Made by a program: the position numbers and the translations under genes. 64,000 bases of DNA, taken from NCBI RefSeq assembly GCF_002803065.1, contig NZ_NNBL01000004.1:469909-533908 (forward strand). The letters are read 5' to 3'. Shown piece by piece: positions 9,112-17,134 of the stretch; position 1 is the first letter of the stretch; the number at the start of each line of letters is the position of its first letter. The DNA comes from Streptomyces sp. CB01635 (GTDB taxonomy: Bacteria; Actinomycetota; Actinomycetes; Streptomycetales; Streptomycetaceae). A model generated the notes under the pieces. That model had not been told where the DNA came from. It made no database searches and saw only the letters and a program-made list of their open reading frames with translations.

Positions 9112-9157
9112 CGGGCATCTGATCGACGGGATGTACGCGGGTTCACGCGAGGAGTGA
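9112..9157 (+). repeat. Copy 2 of the duplicated acyl-CoA ligase 3' end
   Basis: Reads HLIDGMYAGSREE and a TGA in its own frame, but no open frame leads into it. It is therefore a non-coding fossil of the gene end, 145 bases past copy 1 and out of phase with it. The rest of 8967-9198 holds the hairpin element and no gene. Confidence 0.85.
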
Positions 9158-9198
9158 CGTCCCGCGTCACCGCTCGAGGGATGCGTCGCGGCCTGCCA

Positions 9199-9577
9199 CT
9201 ACGGTGTGCGGCCGCGGCGCATCTCGCGTAACAGCTCCTCCATATGTGTCACCTGGCGGCGCAGTTCGGCGCCGTCCGGCAGGGTGCCGGCCGTCAGTTT
9301 CGCGTTCGACGGCGGACAGGCGGGCCGTCAGCTCGGCGAACCCCCTCGTGCCGCGCGATCTCCCGCCGCACGCGCGTCAGTTCGGCGTTGCAGTGCCGAC
9401 TGCGGTCCGTGATCTGGTCGAACATCGCGCCGAGTTCGGCCGCCAGGCCCTCCCCGGTCTCCGGGGCCTGGGTGAAATCGCCGTCCCGCGCCGACGTCAT
9501 CGCGGCGAGAAGCGCACGCAGTTCGGTGGCCTCGATCCGGCCGGATCCTGAACACGTGTAGCACTGTTCGCGCTCAT
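9199..9577 (-). pseudogene. Frameshifted remnant of a HAMP-domain protein
   Basis: Three frames must be joined. ATG 9577 opens MSANSATRVQDPA. A second frame continues RIEATELRALLAAMTSARDG through FDQITDRSRHCNAELTRVRR. A third gives GFAELTARLSAVER, and a last shift gives KLTAGTLPDGAELRRQ, ending GRTP and TAG at 9199. Two of the shifts look like single-base insertions (one in a run of G near 9350, one near 9301) and one like a lost base near 9540. The LLAAMTSARDGDF...FDQI part resembles the HAMP segments of large Streptomyces sensor kinases; the tail is coiled-coil-like. Real decay and sequencing error cannot be told apart here. Confidence 0.6.
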
Positions 9578-9679
9578 GGTGGCCCACTTCGATAACTCGG
9601 TGCTTATGGGTGGGGCCGGTCTGTCACTCTGTCCGTGTCGCCTGAGGCGTCTTTGCCCGAACTGCTCAGGAGCCGCACC

Positions 9680-11632
9680 GTGGGGTCCATTCCGCTGCAA
9701 CGGGAGACCACGTACGCCACCGACGAGCCCTCCCGCCCCCCGGGAGCACCGGCCGTCGTGCGGACCTCGCTGCCCGGAAACCCGCTGGCCCCGGCTGCGG
9801 CGCGCCGCTTCGTACGGGGCGCTCTCGCCGACTGGGCCGAACTCGGCCTGACCACCACGTCCGGCGGCGGCGACCGGCTCACCGACGACGCCGTGGTCGT
9901 ACTCAGCGAACTCGTCACGAACGCTGTGGTCCATGCAGGCACCAATGTCGAGCTGCTGTGCCGCCTCGAAAGCGGCCACCCCGACGACCCGGACGGCGCG
10001 TGCGCGCCCGCCGCCCTCGTCATCGAGGTCTCCGACCATCACCCCGCCCGCGCCGTCCGCAGCGACCGCGTCGACATGGGCCCCGACACCCCCGAGTGCG
10101 GGCGCGGGCTGCGCCTCGTGGCCTCTCTCTCCGACGCCTGGGGCATCACGTACCAGCCCGGCACCAAGACCGTCTGGGCCCGGCTCCCCGTCGACGAAGC
10201 CGGCCGGGGCGGCGACGCCCCGGAGGCGCACCCCGGCGCAAGAACCTTTCAGCGCGGGCTGCGCTCCGCGGAAATACTGGCTCCCACGCCGCGCCGCTTC
10301 CCCCACGACCAGGACTGGGTCAACCGCGGTGCGCTCTCCTTCCTCGCCGAGGCCTCCGACCTGCTCGCCGGACAGCTCGACGAGGACCAGGTCGCCTCGC
10401 TCGCCGGACAGATGCTGGTGCCGCGCATGGCCGACTGGTGCGCCGTCTGGCTCGACGACGAGGACGGCAGGCCCGACCGGGGCGCCGCCGACCGCGCGGG
10501 CCGCGGCACCGGCGCCCTCGCCACGCCCCGCCTCGCCCGCGTCTGGCACACCAGTGAGAACCGCATGGAGGAGCTCCGCAAGATCTTGGAGAAGGACCCG
10601 CCGCAGCCCACCGACGCGGCGCGAAGCGCGGCCGTCCCCGTGCCGTGGCCCTTCGAGAGCCGCGGCGGCGACCCGGCGGGCGCCGCGCTCGCCTACCGCC
10701 TCAGCGCGGGCGGTCGCGCGGTGGGCACCCTTCTCATCGGACGGGCCGGCCTGACGCGCTTCCCCGACGAGGTCACCGGCCTCGTCGAGGACTTCGCCCG
10801 CCGCGTCGCCCTCGCCGTCAGCGCGGCCCGCCGCTACACCCGGCAGGCCACCATCAGCCGCATCCTCCAGCGCGGACTGCTGCCCTCCGCCGTCGCGCAG
10901 ATCCCCGGCATCGAGTCCGCGCTCGTGTACGAGCCACGCGACGCGGGCGGCCCCGGCGGCGACTTCTACGACGTGTTCCCCGCCGGCGACGGCCGCTGGT
11001 GCTTCGCGCTCGGCGACGTCCAGGGAAAGGGCCCCGAGGCAGCCGTCGTCATCGGCCTCGCCCGGCCCTGGCTGCGGCTGCTCGCCCGCGAGGGGTACCA
11101 GGTCGCCGAGGTCCTCGACCGGCTCAACCGGCTCCTCCTCGACGACGCCACGGAGGCTGCCGACGCGGCTGCCCGCGCGCTCGCCGCCGCCGGCGGCGAG
11201 GGCCTCACACCCGAGGGCGCGCCCCGCTTCCTCTCCTTGCTCTACGGGGAGCTGGTGCCCACCGGGGACGGGATGCGCTGCACCCTGGCGTCCGCCGGAC
11301 ACCCGCTGCCGCTCCTGCTGCGGCCCGACGGCCTGGTCGAGTGCGCCGCCGAGCCCCAGGTGCTCCTCGGCGTCGTCGACGATCCCGGCTATACCAGCGA
11401 GAGCCTCGTCCTCCACGACGGCGACACCCTCCTGTGCGTCACGGACGGGGTGACGGAGCGCCGGGACGGGCACCGGCAGTTCGACGACGGCGACGGCCTC
11501 TCCCGTGCCCTCGCCGGCTGCACGGGCCTCACCGCACCTCTGCTCGCCGAACGGATCAGACGCATGGTCCACGAATTCTCCGAAAGCCCACCGGACGACG
11601 ACCTGGCCCTGCTGGTACTGCAGGCCCGGTAA
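9680..11632 (+). CDS. SpoIIE-family PP2C phosphatase with anti-sigma-type ATPase and GAF-like domains
   Basis: 650 residues from GTG 9680, which has AGGAG seven bases upstream; an upstream in-frame GTG at 9635 is less well placed. Domains in order are: an HATPase_c_2/RsbW-like kinase domain (N-box ELVTNAVVHAG near residue 90, GRGLRLVASLSDAWG), a middle GAF-like region (~210-390), and a C-terminal SpoIIE phosphatase (GGPGGDFYDVF, FALGDVQGKG, CVTDGVTERR). Such proteins usually act in partner-switching control of sigma factors, with the kinase and phosphatase halves acting on anti-anti-sigma proteins. No cognate sigma or STAS gene is nearby. Confidence 0.9.
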   Translation: MGSIPLQRETTYATDEPSRPPGAPAVVRTSLPGNPLAPAAARRFVRGALADWAELGLTTTSGGGDRLTDDAVVVLSELVTNAVVHAGTNVELLCRLESGHPDDPDGACAPAALVIEVSDHHPARAVRSDRVDMGPDTPECGRGLRLVASLSDAWGITYQPGTKTVWARLPVDEAGRGGDAPEAHPGARTFQRGLRSAEILAPTPRRFPHDQDWVNRGALSFLAEASDLLAGQLDEDQVASLAGQMLVPRMADWCAVWLDDEDGRPDRGAADRAGRGTGALATPRLARVWHTSENRMEELRKILEKDPPQPTDAARSAAVPVPWPFESRGGDPAGAALAYRLSAGGRAVGTLLIGRAGLTRFPDEVTGLVEDFARRVALAVSAARRYTRQATISRILQRGLLPSAVAQIPGIESALVYEPRDAGGPGGDFYDVFPAGDGRWCFALGDVQGKGPEAAVVIGLARPWLRLLAREGYQVAEVLDRLNRLLLDDATEAADAAARALAAAGGEGLTPEGAPRFLSLLYGELVPTGDGMRCTLASAGHPLPLLLRPDGLVECAAEPQVLLGVVDDPGYTSESLVLHDGDTLLCVTDGVTERRDGHRQFDDGDGLSRALAGCTGLTAPLLAERIRRMVHEFSESPPDDDLALLVLQAR

Positions 11633-11686
11633 GTCCTCACGGGCGCGACCGGCGGGACTACCTCGCGGCTGCGGGACAATGGGTCC

Positions 11687-12919
11687 ATGCCTTCCGCACT
11701 TCCCGACGGTGAGCCCGTCCCCGATGACGGCGCGTTGCCCGCCTCCGCCCTGGCCGGGGCGGCGGAGCGGCCCCTCGGGTTCTATCTGCATGTCCCGTAC
11801 TGCGCCACGCGCTGCGGCTACTGCGACTTCAACACGTACACCGCGACCGAGCTGCGCGGCTCCGGCGGTGTGCTCGCCTCGCGTGACAACTACGCGGACA
11901 CACTCGTCGACGAGGTCCGTCTCGCCCGCAAGGTTCTCGGCGACGCCCCGCGCCAGGTGCGGACCGTGTTCGTCGGTGGCGGGACCCCGACGCTCCTCGC
12001 GGCCGACGACCTCGTACGCATGCTCGGGGCGATCCGTGACGAGTTCGGGCTCGCGCCCGACGCCGAGGTGACGACGGAGGCCAACCCCGAGTCCGTCGGC
12101 CCCGCCTACCTGGAGACCCTCCGCGAGGGCGGCTTCAACCGGATCTCCTTCGGCATGCAGAGCGCCAAGCAGCACGTCCTGAAGATCCTCGACCGCACCC
12201 ACACCCCCGGCCGCCCCGAGGCCTGCGTCGCCGAGGCGCGCGCCGCGGGCTTCGACCACGTCAACCTCGACCTGATCTACGGCACCCCCGGCGAGAGCGA
12301 CGACGACTGGCGGGCCTCGCTGGAGGCGGCCATCGGCGCCGGGCCCGACCATGTGTCGGCGTACGCGCTGATCGTCGAGGAGGGCACCCAGCTCGCCCGG
12401 CGCATCCGCCGCGGCGAGGTCCCGATGACGGACGACGACGTCCACGCGGACCGCTACCTGATCGCGGACGAGGTCCTCGGCGGGGCGGGCTTCGACTGGT
12501 ACGAAGTGTCGAACTGGGCCACCACCGACGCCGGGCGCTGCCTGCACAACGAGCTGTACTGGCGCGGCGCCGACTGGTGGGGCGCGGGCCCCGGCGCGCA
12601 CAGCCACGTCGGCGGGGTGCGCTGGTGGAACGTGAAGCACCCGGGCGCCTACGCCGGACGCCTCGCGGAGGGACGTTCGCCCGGCGCCGGTCGCGAGCTC
12701 CTCTCGGACGAGGACCGGCGCGTCGAGCGCATCCTGCTGGAGCTGCGTCTCCTGGAGGGCTGCCCGCTGTCGCTCCTGAAGCCCGCGGGCCGCGCCGCCG
12801 CCGGCCGGGCCCTGTCCGACGGCCTGCTCGAAGCGGCCCCGTACGAGTCCGGGCGCGCCGTCCTCACCCTGCGCGGCCGCCTCCTCGCCGACGCGGTCGT
12901 GCGCGACCTGGTCGACTGA
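11687..12919 (+). CDS. hemW: Radical SAM heme chaperone HemW (coproporphyrinogen III oxidase-like)
   Basis: 410 residues from ATG 11687. The radical SAM cluster motif is C39-x3-C43-x2-C46 within HVPYCATRCGYCDF. The family signature VFVGGGTPTLL and a HemN C-terminal domain follow (NELYWRGADWWGAGPGAHSH). HemW binds heme and delivers it to respiratory enzymes; older annotation calls it an oxygen-independent coproporphyrinogen oxidase. It stands upstream of hrcA, as in many Gram-positive bacteria, although here DUF3097 and an MBL gene lie between on the other strand. Confidence 0.94.
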   Translation: MPSALPDGEPVPDDGALPASALAGAAERPLGFYLHVPYCATRCGYCDFNTYTATELRGSGGVLASRDNYADTLVDEVRLARKVLGDAPRQVRTVFVGGGTPTLLAADDLVRMLGAIRDEFGLAPDAEVTTEANPESVGPAYLETLREGGFNRISFGMQSAKQHVLKILDRTHTPGRPEACVAEARAAGFDHVNLDLIYGTPGESDDDWRASLEAAIGAGPDHVSAYALIVEEGTQLARRIRRGEVPMTDDDVHADRYLIADEVLGGAGFDWYEVSNWATTDAGRCLHNELYWRGADWWGAGPGAHSHVGGVRWWNVKHPGAYAGRLAEGRSPGAGRELLSDEDRRVERILLELRLLEGCPLSLLKPAGRAAAGRALSDGLLEAAPYESGRAVLTLRGRLLADAVVRDLVD

Positions 12920-12936
12920 GGCGGGCCCGGAGCGGG

Positions 12937-13100
12937 CTAGGGCCTCTCGTTTGGATCATGCCGGGCTCGTGGGGTCTGGCACCGCACCTCGCGGCGTTGT
13001 CGTCAGTCGCCGACTCCCCCAAGCTCTCGGCCGCGCTCGGGCAGGGGGACCCCCATGACCCCGCTCCCTGATCCGGTCTGATCCAAACGAAAGGCCCTAG
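12937..13100. mobile_element. 164-bp MITE-like element with 22-bp inverted repeats
   Basis: The left end (12937-12958) begins CTAGGGCCTCTCGTTTGGAT. The right end (13079-13100) is its reverse complement with one mismatch in 22. The interior has no open frame of note. Both ends start with CTAG, so the pattern fits insertion into a CTAG target with TA duplicated, as IS630/Tc1-type elements do; that assignment is inference. It lies between hemW and the convergent DUF3097 gene, and its right boundary contains that gene's stop codon. Confidence 0.82.
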
Positions 13101-13981
13101 CTCAGGTCCGCGGGCAGCGTCACGAAGTCGATCAACTCCTCGACCCTGCCCAGGAGTTCGGGCTCCAGGTCGCGGTAGCTGTGCACCCGCGACAGGATGT
13201 GCTGCCAGGCCGCCCCGGTGTTCTCGGGCCAGCCGAGCGCCCGGCACACGCCCGTCTTCCAGTCCTGGCCGCGCGGCACCCGGGGCCACGCCCGGATGCC
13301 CACGGCCGACGGCTTCACGGCCTCCCACACGTCGATGTAGGGGTGGCCGACGACCAGCGCGTGCTCGCCGGTGACCTGCGCCGCGATCCGCGACTCCTTC
13401 GAGCCGGGCACCAGATGGTCGACGAGGACGCCGAGCCGCGCGTCCGGCCCCGGAGCGAATTCGGCGACGATCGCGGGCAGGTCGTCGACGCCCTCCAGGT
13501 ACTCCACGACCATGCCCTCGATGCGCAGGTCGTCGCCCCAGACCCGCTCCACCAGCTCCGCGTCGTGCCGGCCCTCCACGTAGATGCGCCCGGCCCGCGC
13601 GACCCGCGCCCGCGCCCCGGGGACCGCGACCGATCCGGAGGCCGTGCGCGTGGGACGTACGGGCGCTGCGGCCACGGGACGTACGAGGGTGACGACCCGG
13701 CCTTCGAGCAGGAAGCCGCGCGGGTCCATGGGGAACACCCGATGCTTGCCGAAGCGGTCCTCCAGGGTCACCGTCGGGCCCTGGGCCGTCTTCTCGCAGC
13801 GGACGACCGCCCCGCAGAACCCGGTCGTGACCTCCTCGACCACGAGATCCACGTCCGCCGCCACCTCGGGCGCGGCCTGCTGCTTCTTCCAGGGCGGGGT
13901 GAGGTCGGGGGAGTACAGACGCCTCTGCGGGCCCGAAGGGCCCTCGTTGGAGGGGCGGTGGCGGGAGACGGGTGGGAGCAT
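13097..13981 (-). CDS. DUF3097 family protein
   Basis: 294 residues from ATG 13981. The family hallmarks are clear: LYSPDLTPPWKK, VVEEVTTGFCGAVVRCEK, GRIYVEGRHDAELVERVW, VLVDHLVPGSKESRIA and RGQDWKTGVCRALGWPEN. The middle part (YVEGRHDAELVE, VDHLVPGS) is reminiscent of a Toprim-like fold, but the biochemical function is unknown. The true start may be nearer LYSPDL; residues before it (MLPPVSRHRPSNEG) look weakly coding. The TAG stop lies inside the end of the MITE-like element. Confidence 0.86.
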   Translation of the reverse strand: MLPPVSRHRPSNEGPSGPQRRLYSPDLTPPWKKQQAAPEVAADVDLVVEEVTTGFCGAVVRCEKTAQGPTVTLEDRFGKHRVFPMDPRGFLLEGRVVTLVRPVAAAPVRPTRTASGSVAVPGARARVARAGRIYVEGRHDAELVERVWGDDLRIEGMVVEYLEGVDDLPAIVAEFAPGPDARLGVLVDHLVPGSKESRIAAQVTGEHALVVGHPYIDVWEAVKPSAVGIRAWPRVPRGQDWKTGVCRALGWPENTGAAWQHILSRVHSYRDLEPELLGRVEELIDFVTLPADLS

Positions 13982-14015
13982 TCTGCAGACGATAGGAGTA
14001 CGAACTGCCGTGCGG

Positions 14016-14747
14016 TTACGACACGCCGAAACGCGCCGCCAGCGCGGCACGCTGCGCACGGACAAACTCCGCATTCACCGCGGCTCCGTGCCCGGGGACG
14101 TACACGGCGTCTTCGCCGCCCAGTTCCAGCAGCCGGTCGAGGGCGGCCGGCCAACGGGACGGCACCGCGTCAGGGCCCGCCTGCGGCTCGCCCGACTCCT
14201 CGACCAGGTCGCCGCAGAAGACGACCTCGGGCGTGCCCGGGACCAGGACCGCCAGGTCGTGCCCGCTGTGCGCCGGGCCCACGTTCGCGAGCAGCACCTG
14301 GAGCCCGCCGCCCAGATCGAGCGTCCACTCCCCGCACACCCGGTGGTGCGGCACGACGAGCACGTCCACCGCATCGGCCGCCTCCTCGTGCGGCACGCCG
14401 TGCGCGACCGCGGACGCCCGCAGTTCGTCGCGGCCCCGCGTGAACACCGTGTCGATGCCCGCGGCGCCGTACACCTCGACACCGGCGAAGGCCGCCGTGC
14501 CCAGAACATGGTCGAAATGGGGGTGCGTCAGCGCGATATGCGTCACGCGCGCGTGCGGCCCGATGAGGCGCCGGGTGTCCGCCCGCAGCGCCGCGCCCTC
14601 GCGAAGTGAGGAACCCGTGTCGATCAGCAACGCCGCCCCGTCGCCCACCACTAGGCCCGTCGTGCAGTCCCAGCCCGGCAGCCGGATGCGCCCCGCCCGA
14701 GCGGACAGCTCCTCCCAGCCCACCTCATTCCAGTCCAGGTCGTCCAT
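14016..14747 (-). CDS. MBL-fold metallo-hydrolase
   Basis: 243 residues from ATG 14747 (MDDLDWNEVGW). A metallo-beta-lactamase fold is shown by LLIDTGSS, THPHFDHVLG (the H-x-H-x-D-H metal motif), NVGPAHSGHDLAVLV and VFCGDLVEE. A closing YVPGHGAAVN completes the set. The reaction is unknown; glyoxalase II, lactonase and many hydrolases share the fold. It ends 34 bases before the DUF3097 start and is transcribed in the same direction, so the two may form an operon. It is divergent from hrcA, sharing a 121-base promoter region that includes CIRCE. Confidence 0.9.
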   Translation of the reverse strand: MDDLDWNEVGWEELSARAGRIRLPGWDCTTGLVVGDGAALLIDTGSSLREGAALRADTRRLIGPHARVTHIALTHPHFDHVLGTAAFAGVEVYGAAGIDTVFTRGRDELRASAVAHGVPHEEAADAVDVLVVPHHRVCGEWTLDLGGGLQVLLANVGPAHSGHDLAVLVPGTPEVVFCGDLVEESGEPQAGPDAVPSRWPAALDRLLELGGEDAVYVPGHGAAVNAEFVRAQRAALAARFGVS

Positions 14748-14810
14748 GGGTCCGACGCTAGCGCCCTTGCCGGGCCCGTACCCACCGGCCGTACACTGAC
14801 CCGGAGACCA

Positions 14811-14837
14811 TTGGCACTCGGCCGCACCGAGTGCCAG
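14811..14837 (+). promoter_or_regulatory. CIRCE operator for HrcA
   Basis: TTGGCACTC, nine bases, GAGTGCCAG: the spacing and half-sites match the CIRCE consensus (TTAGCACTC-N9-GAGTGCTAA). It lies 31 bases before hrcA. A tentative promoter, TTGCCG at 14767 and TACACT at 14792 with a 19-base spacer, stands just upstream. HrcA should therefore repress its own operon and release it on heat shock. Confidence 0.92.
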
Positions 14838-14868
14838 CCGCGGACGACACAGCTGGAGGTGCGCGCGA

Positions 14869-15885
14869 ATGCTCAGTGAACGCAGGCTCGAAGTGCTGCG
14901 CGCCATCGTCCAGGACTACGTGGGGACCGAGGAGCCGGTCGGCTCCAAGGCGCTCACCGAGCGGCACAGCCTCGGCGTCTCACCGGCGACGGTGCGCAAC
15001 GACATGGCGGCGCTCGAGGAGGAGGGCTTCATCGCCCAGCCCCACACGAGTGCCGGGCGGATCCCCACCGACAAGGGGTACCGCCTGTTCGTGGACAAGC
15101 TGACGGCGGTCAAGCCGATGACGGGGCCCGAGCGCCGCGCCATCCAGAACTTCCTCGACGGCGCCGTCGACCTCGACGACGTCGTCGGCCGGACCGTGCG
15201 GCTGCTCGCGCAGCTGACGCGGCAGGTCGCCGTGGTGCAGTACCCGTCCCTGACGCGGTCCACCGTGCGCCACGTGGAACTGCTCTCGCTCGCCGCCGCC
15301 CGTCTGATGCTCGTACTGATCACGGACACGGGCCGCGTCGAGCAGCGGATGATCGACTGCCCGGCGCCGTTCGGCGAGACCTCTCTCGCCGATCTGCGGG
15401 CCCGGCTCAACAGCCGGGTCGCGGGACGCCGCTTCGCGGACGTCCCGCAGCTGGTGCAGGACCTGCCGGAGTCCTTCGACGCGGAGGACCGCGGCACGGT
15501 CTCGACGGTGCTCTCCACTCTCCTGGAGACGCTCGTCGAGGAGACCGAGGAGCGGCTGATGATCGGCGGCACCGCCAATCTCACCCGCTTCGGACATGAC
15601 TTTCCCCTCACCATCCGGCCCGTCCTCGAGGCCCTTGAGGAGCAGGTCGTGCTCCTCAAGCTCCTTGGTGAGGTTAACGATTCGGGCATGGCCGTACGGA
15701 TCGGTCACGAGAACGCCCATGAGGGACTCAGCTCCACCTCCGTGGTCTCGGTCGGCTACGGTTCGGGCAGCGAGGCAGTCGCCAAACTCGGCGTGGTCGG
15801 ACCGACCCGCATGGATTACCCGGGAACGATGGGAGCAGTACGCGCAGTGGCACGTTACGTCGGACAGATCCTGGCGGAGTCGTAA
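14869..15885 (+). CDS. hrcA: Heat-inducible transcription repressor HrcA
   Basis: 338 residues from ATG 14869, with GGAGGT eight bases upstream. An N-terminal winged helix (VSPATVRNDMAALEEEGFI, then HTSAGRIPTDKGYR) binds CIRCE; the rest is the HrcA sensory domain, ending PTRMDYPGTMGAVRAVARYV. HrcA normally represses groE and dnaJ-type genes with help from GroEL. Its stop codon is followed immediately by the dnaJ start, so the two are co-transcribed. Confidence 0.97.
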   Translation: MLSERRLEVLRAIVQDYVGTEEPVGSKALTERHSLGVSPATVRNDMAALEEEGFIAQPHTSAGRIPTDKGYRLFVDKLTAVKPMTGPERRAIQNFLDGAVDLDDVVGRTVRLLAQLTRQVAVVQYPSLTRSTVRHVELLSLAAARLMLVLITDTGRVEQRMIDCPAPFGETSLADLRARLNSRVAGRRFADVPQLVQDLPESFDAEDRGTVSTVLSTLLETLVEETEERLMIGGTANLTRFGHDFPLTIRPVLEALEEQVVLLKLLGEVNDSGMAVRIGHENAHEGLSSTSVVSVGYGSGSEAVAKLGVVGPTRMDYPGTMGAVRAVARYVGQILAES

Positions 15886-17022
15886 GTGGCCACGGACTAC
15901 TACGCCGTACTCGGCGTGCGCCGCGACGCCTCCCAGGACGAGATCAAGAAGGCCTTCCGCAGGCTGGCCCGTGAGCTTCACCCGGATGTGAATCCGGACC
16001 CGAAGACACAGGAGCGGTTCAAGGAGATCAACGCCGCCTACGAGGTGTTGTCGGACCCGCAGAAGAAGCAGGTCTACGACCTCGGAGGCGACCCCCTCTC
16101 GCAGGCGGGCGGAGGCGGGGCCGGCGGCTTCGGCGCCGGTGGCTTCGGGAACTTCTCCGACATCATGGACGCGTTCTTCGGAACGGCGTCCCAGCGTGGT
16201 CCCCGGTCGCGCACGCGCCGCGGCCAGGACGCCATGATCCGGCTCGAGATCGAGCTGGACGAGGCCGCCTTCGGGACCACCAAGGACATTCAGGTCGACA
16301 CGGCCATCGTCTGTACGACCTGCAGCGGCGAGGGTGCCGCGCCGGGTACGTCCGCGCAGACCTGTGACATGTGCCGCGGTCGCGGCGAGGTGTCCCAGGT
16401 CACGCGGTCCTTCCTCGGTCAGGTCATGACGTCGCGGCCGTGCCCGCAGTGCCAGGGCTTCGGCACCGTCGTGCCGACGCCGTGCCCGGAGTGCGCCGGT
16501 GACGGCCGCATCCGCTCGCGGCGCACGCTCACGGTGAAGATCCCGGCCGGCGTCGACAACGGCACGCGGATCCAGCTCGCGGGCGAGGGCGAGGTCGGCC
16601 CCGGCGGTGGCCCCGCCGGTGACCTGTACGTCGAGATCCACGAGCTGGCGCACCCCGTCTTCCAGCGGCGCGGCGACGATCTGCACTGCACCGTCACCAT
16701 CCCGATGACGGCCGCGGCGCTCGGCACCAAGGTGCCGCTGGAGACGCTCGACGGCCTGGAGGAGATCGACATCCGGCCGGGCACGCAGTCCGGCCAGTCG
16801 GTCCCGCTGCACGGGCGCGGCATCACGCACCTGCGCGGCGGCGGCCGCGGTGACCTCATCGTGCACGTCGAGGTCCTGACGCCGACCAAGCTGGACCCGG
16901 AGCAGGAGCGGGTACTGCGTGAGCTGTCGAAGCTGCGCGGCGAGGAGCGGCCCACGGGGCAGTTCCAGCCGGGGCAGCAGGGTCTGTTCTCGCGGTTGAA
17001 GGACGCGTTCAACGGGCGCTGA
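15886..17022 (+). CDS. dnaJ: Molecular chaperone DnaJ (DnaJ2-type)
   Basis: 378 residues from GTG 15886, directly after the hrcA stop; GGAG inside the end of hrcA serves as ribosome site. The J domain carries HPD (ELHPDVNPD), followed by a G/F-rich linker. Four zinc-finger repeats follow: CTTCSGEG, CDMCRGRG, CPQCQGFG and CPECAGDG. Then comes the substrate-binding C-terminal domain. It stimulates DnaK ATPase and delivers substrates. The hrcA-dnaJ2 pair is the standard second DnaJ locus of Streptomyces. Confidence 0.96.
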   Translation: MATDYYAVLGVRRDASQDEIKKAFRRLARELHPDVNPDPKTQERFKEINAAYEVLSDPQKKQVYDLGGDPLSQAGGGGAGGFGAGGFGNFSDIMDAFFGTASQRGPRSRTRRGQDAMIRLEIELDEAAFGTTKDIQVDTAIVCTTCSGEGAAPGTSAQTCDMCRGRGEVSQVTRSFLGQVMTSRPCPQCQGFGTVVPTPCPECAGDGRIRSRRTLTVKIPAGVDNGTRIQLAGEGEVGPGGGPAGDLYVEIHELAHPVFQRRGDDLHCTVTIPMTAAALGTKVPLETLDGLEEIDIRPGTQSGQSVPLHGRGITHLRGGGRGDLIVHVEVLTPTKLDPEQERVLRELSKLRGEERPTGQFQPGQQGLFSRLKDAFNGR

Positions 17023-17051
17023 CCGAGCCCGGCGCAGGCAAGAAGCAGGGA

Positions 17052-17122
17052 CCACGTCCCCCGCATCACGCGTGGCACATGCCACGCGGAAGGGCCGATT
17101 CGGTCCGATGCGGGGGACGTGG
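17052..17122. repeat. Nested inverted repeat (perfect 15-bp outer arms)
   Basis: The outer arms CCACGTCCCCCGCAT (17052-17066) and ATGCGGGGGACGTGG (17108-17122) are perfectly complementary across 41 bases. Inside lies a second perfect 8-bp hairpin, CGCGTGGC-ACAT-GCCACGCG (17069-17088). It sits between dnaJ and the nitronate monooxygenase gene. No T-run follows on either side. It could be a terminator, a cruciform, or the remnant of a small palindromic element. Confidence 0.85.
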
Positions 17123-17134
17123 CACGATGCGGTC

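Noticed and set aside
8967..9157. Att sites of an integrated element around the ligase gene end
   Set aside because: The 46-bp repeats enclose only 145 bases, with no integrase or cargo, so a classic integrative element is not present; at most it is a scar.
9497..12640. A 1047-codon open frame on the minus strand
   Set aside because: It lies opposite the SpoIIE-phosphatase and hemW genes, both clearly coding on the plus strand. Long antisense frames are expected at this G+C, and the translation has no family features.
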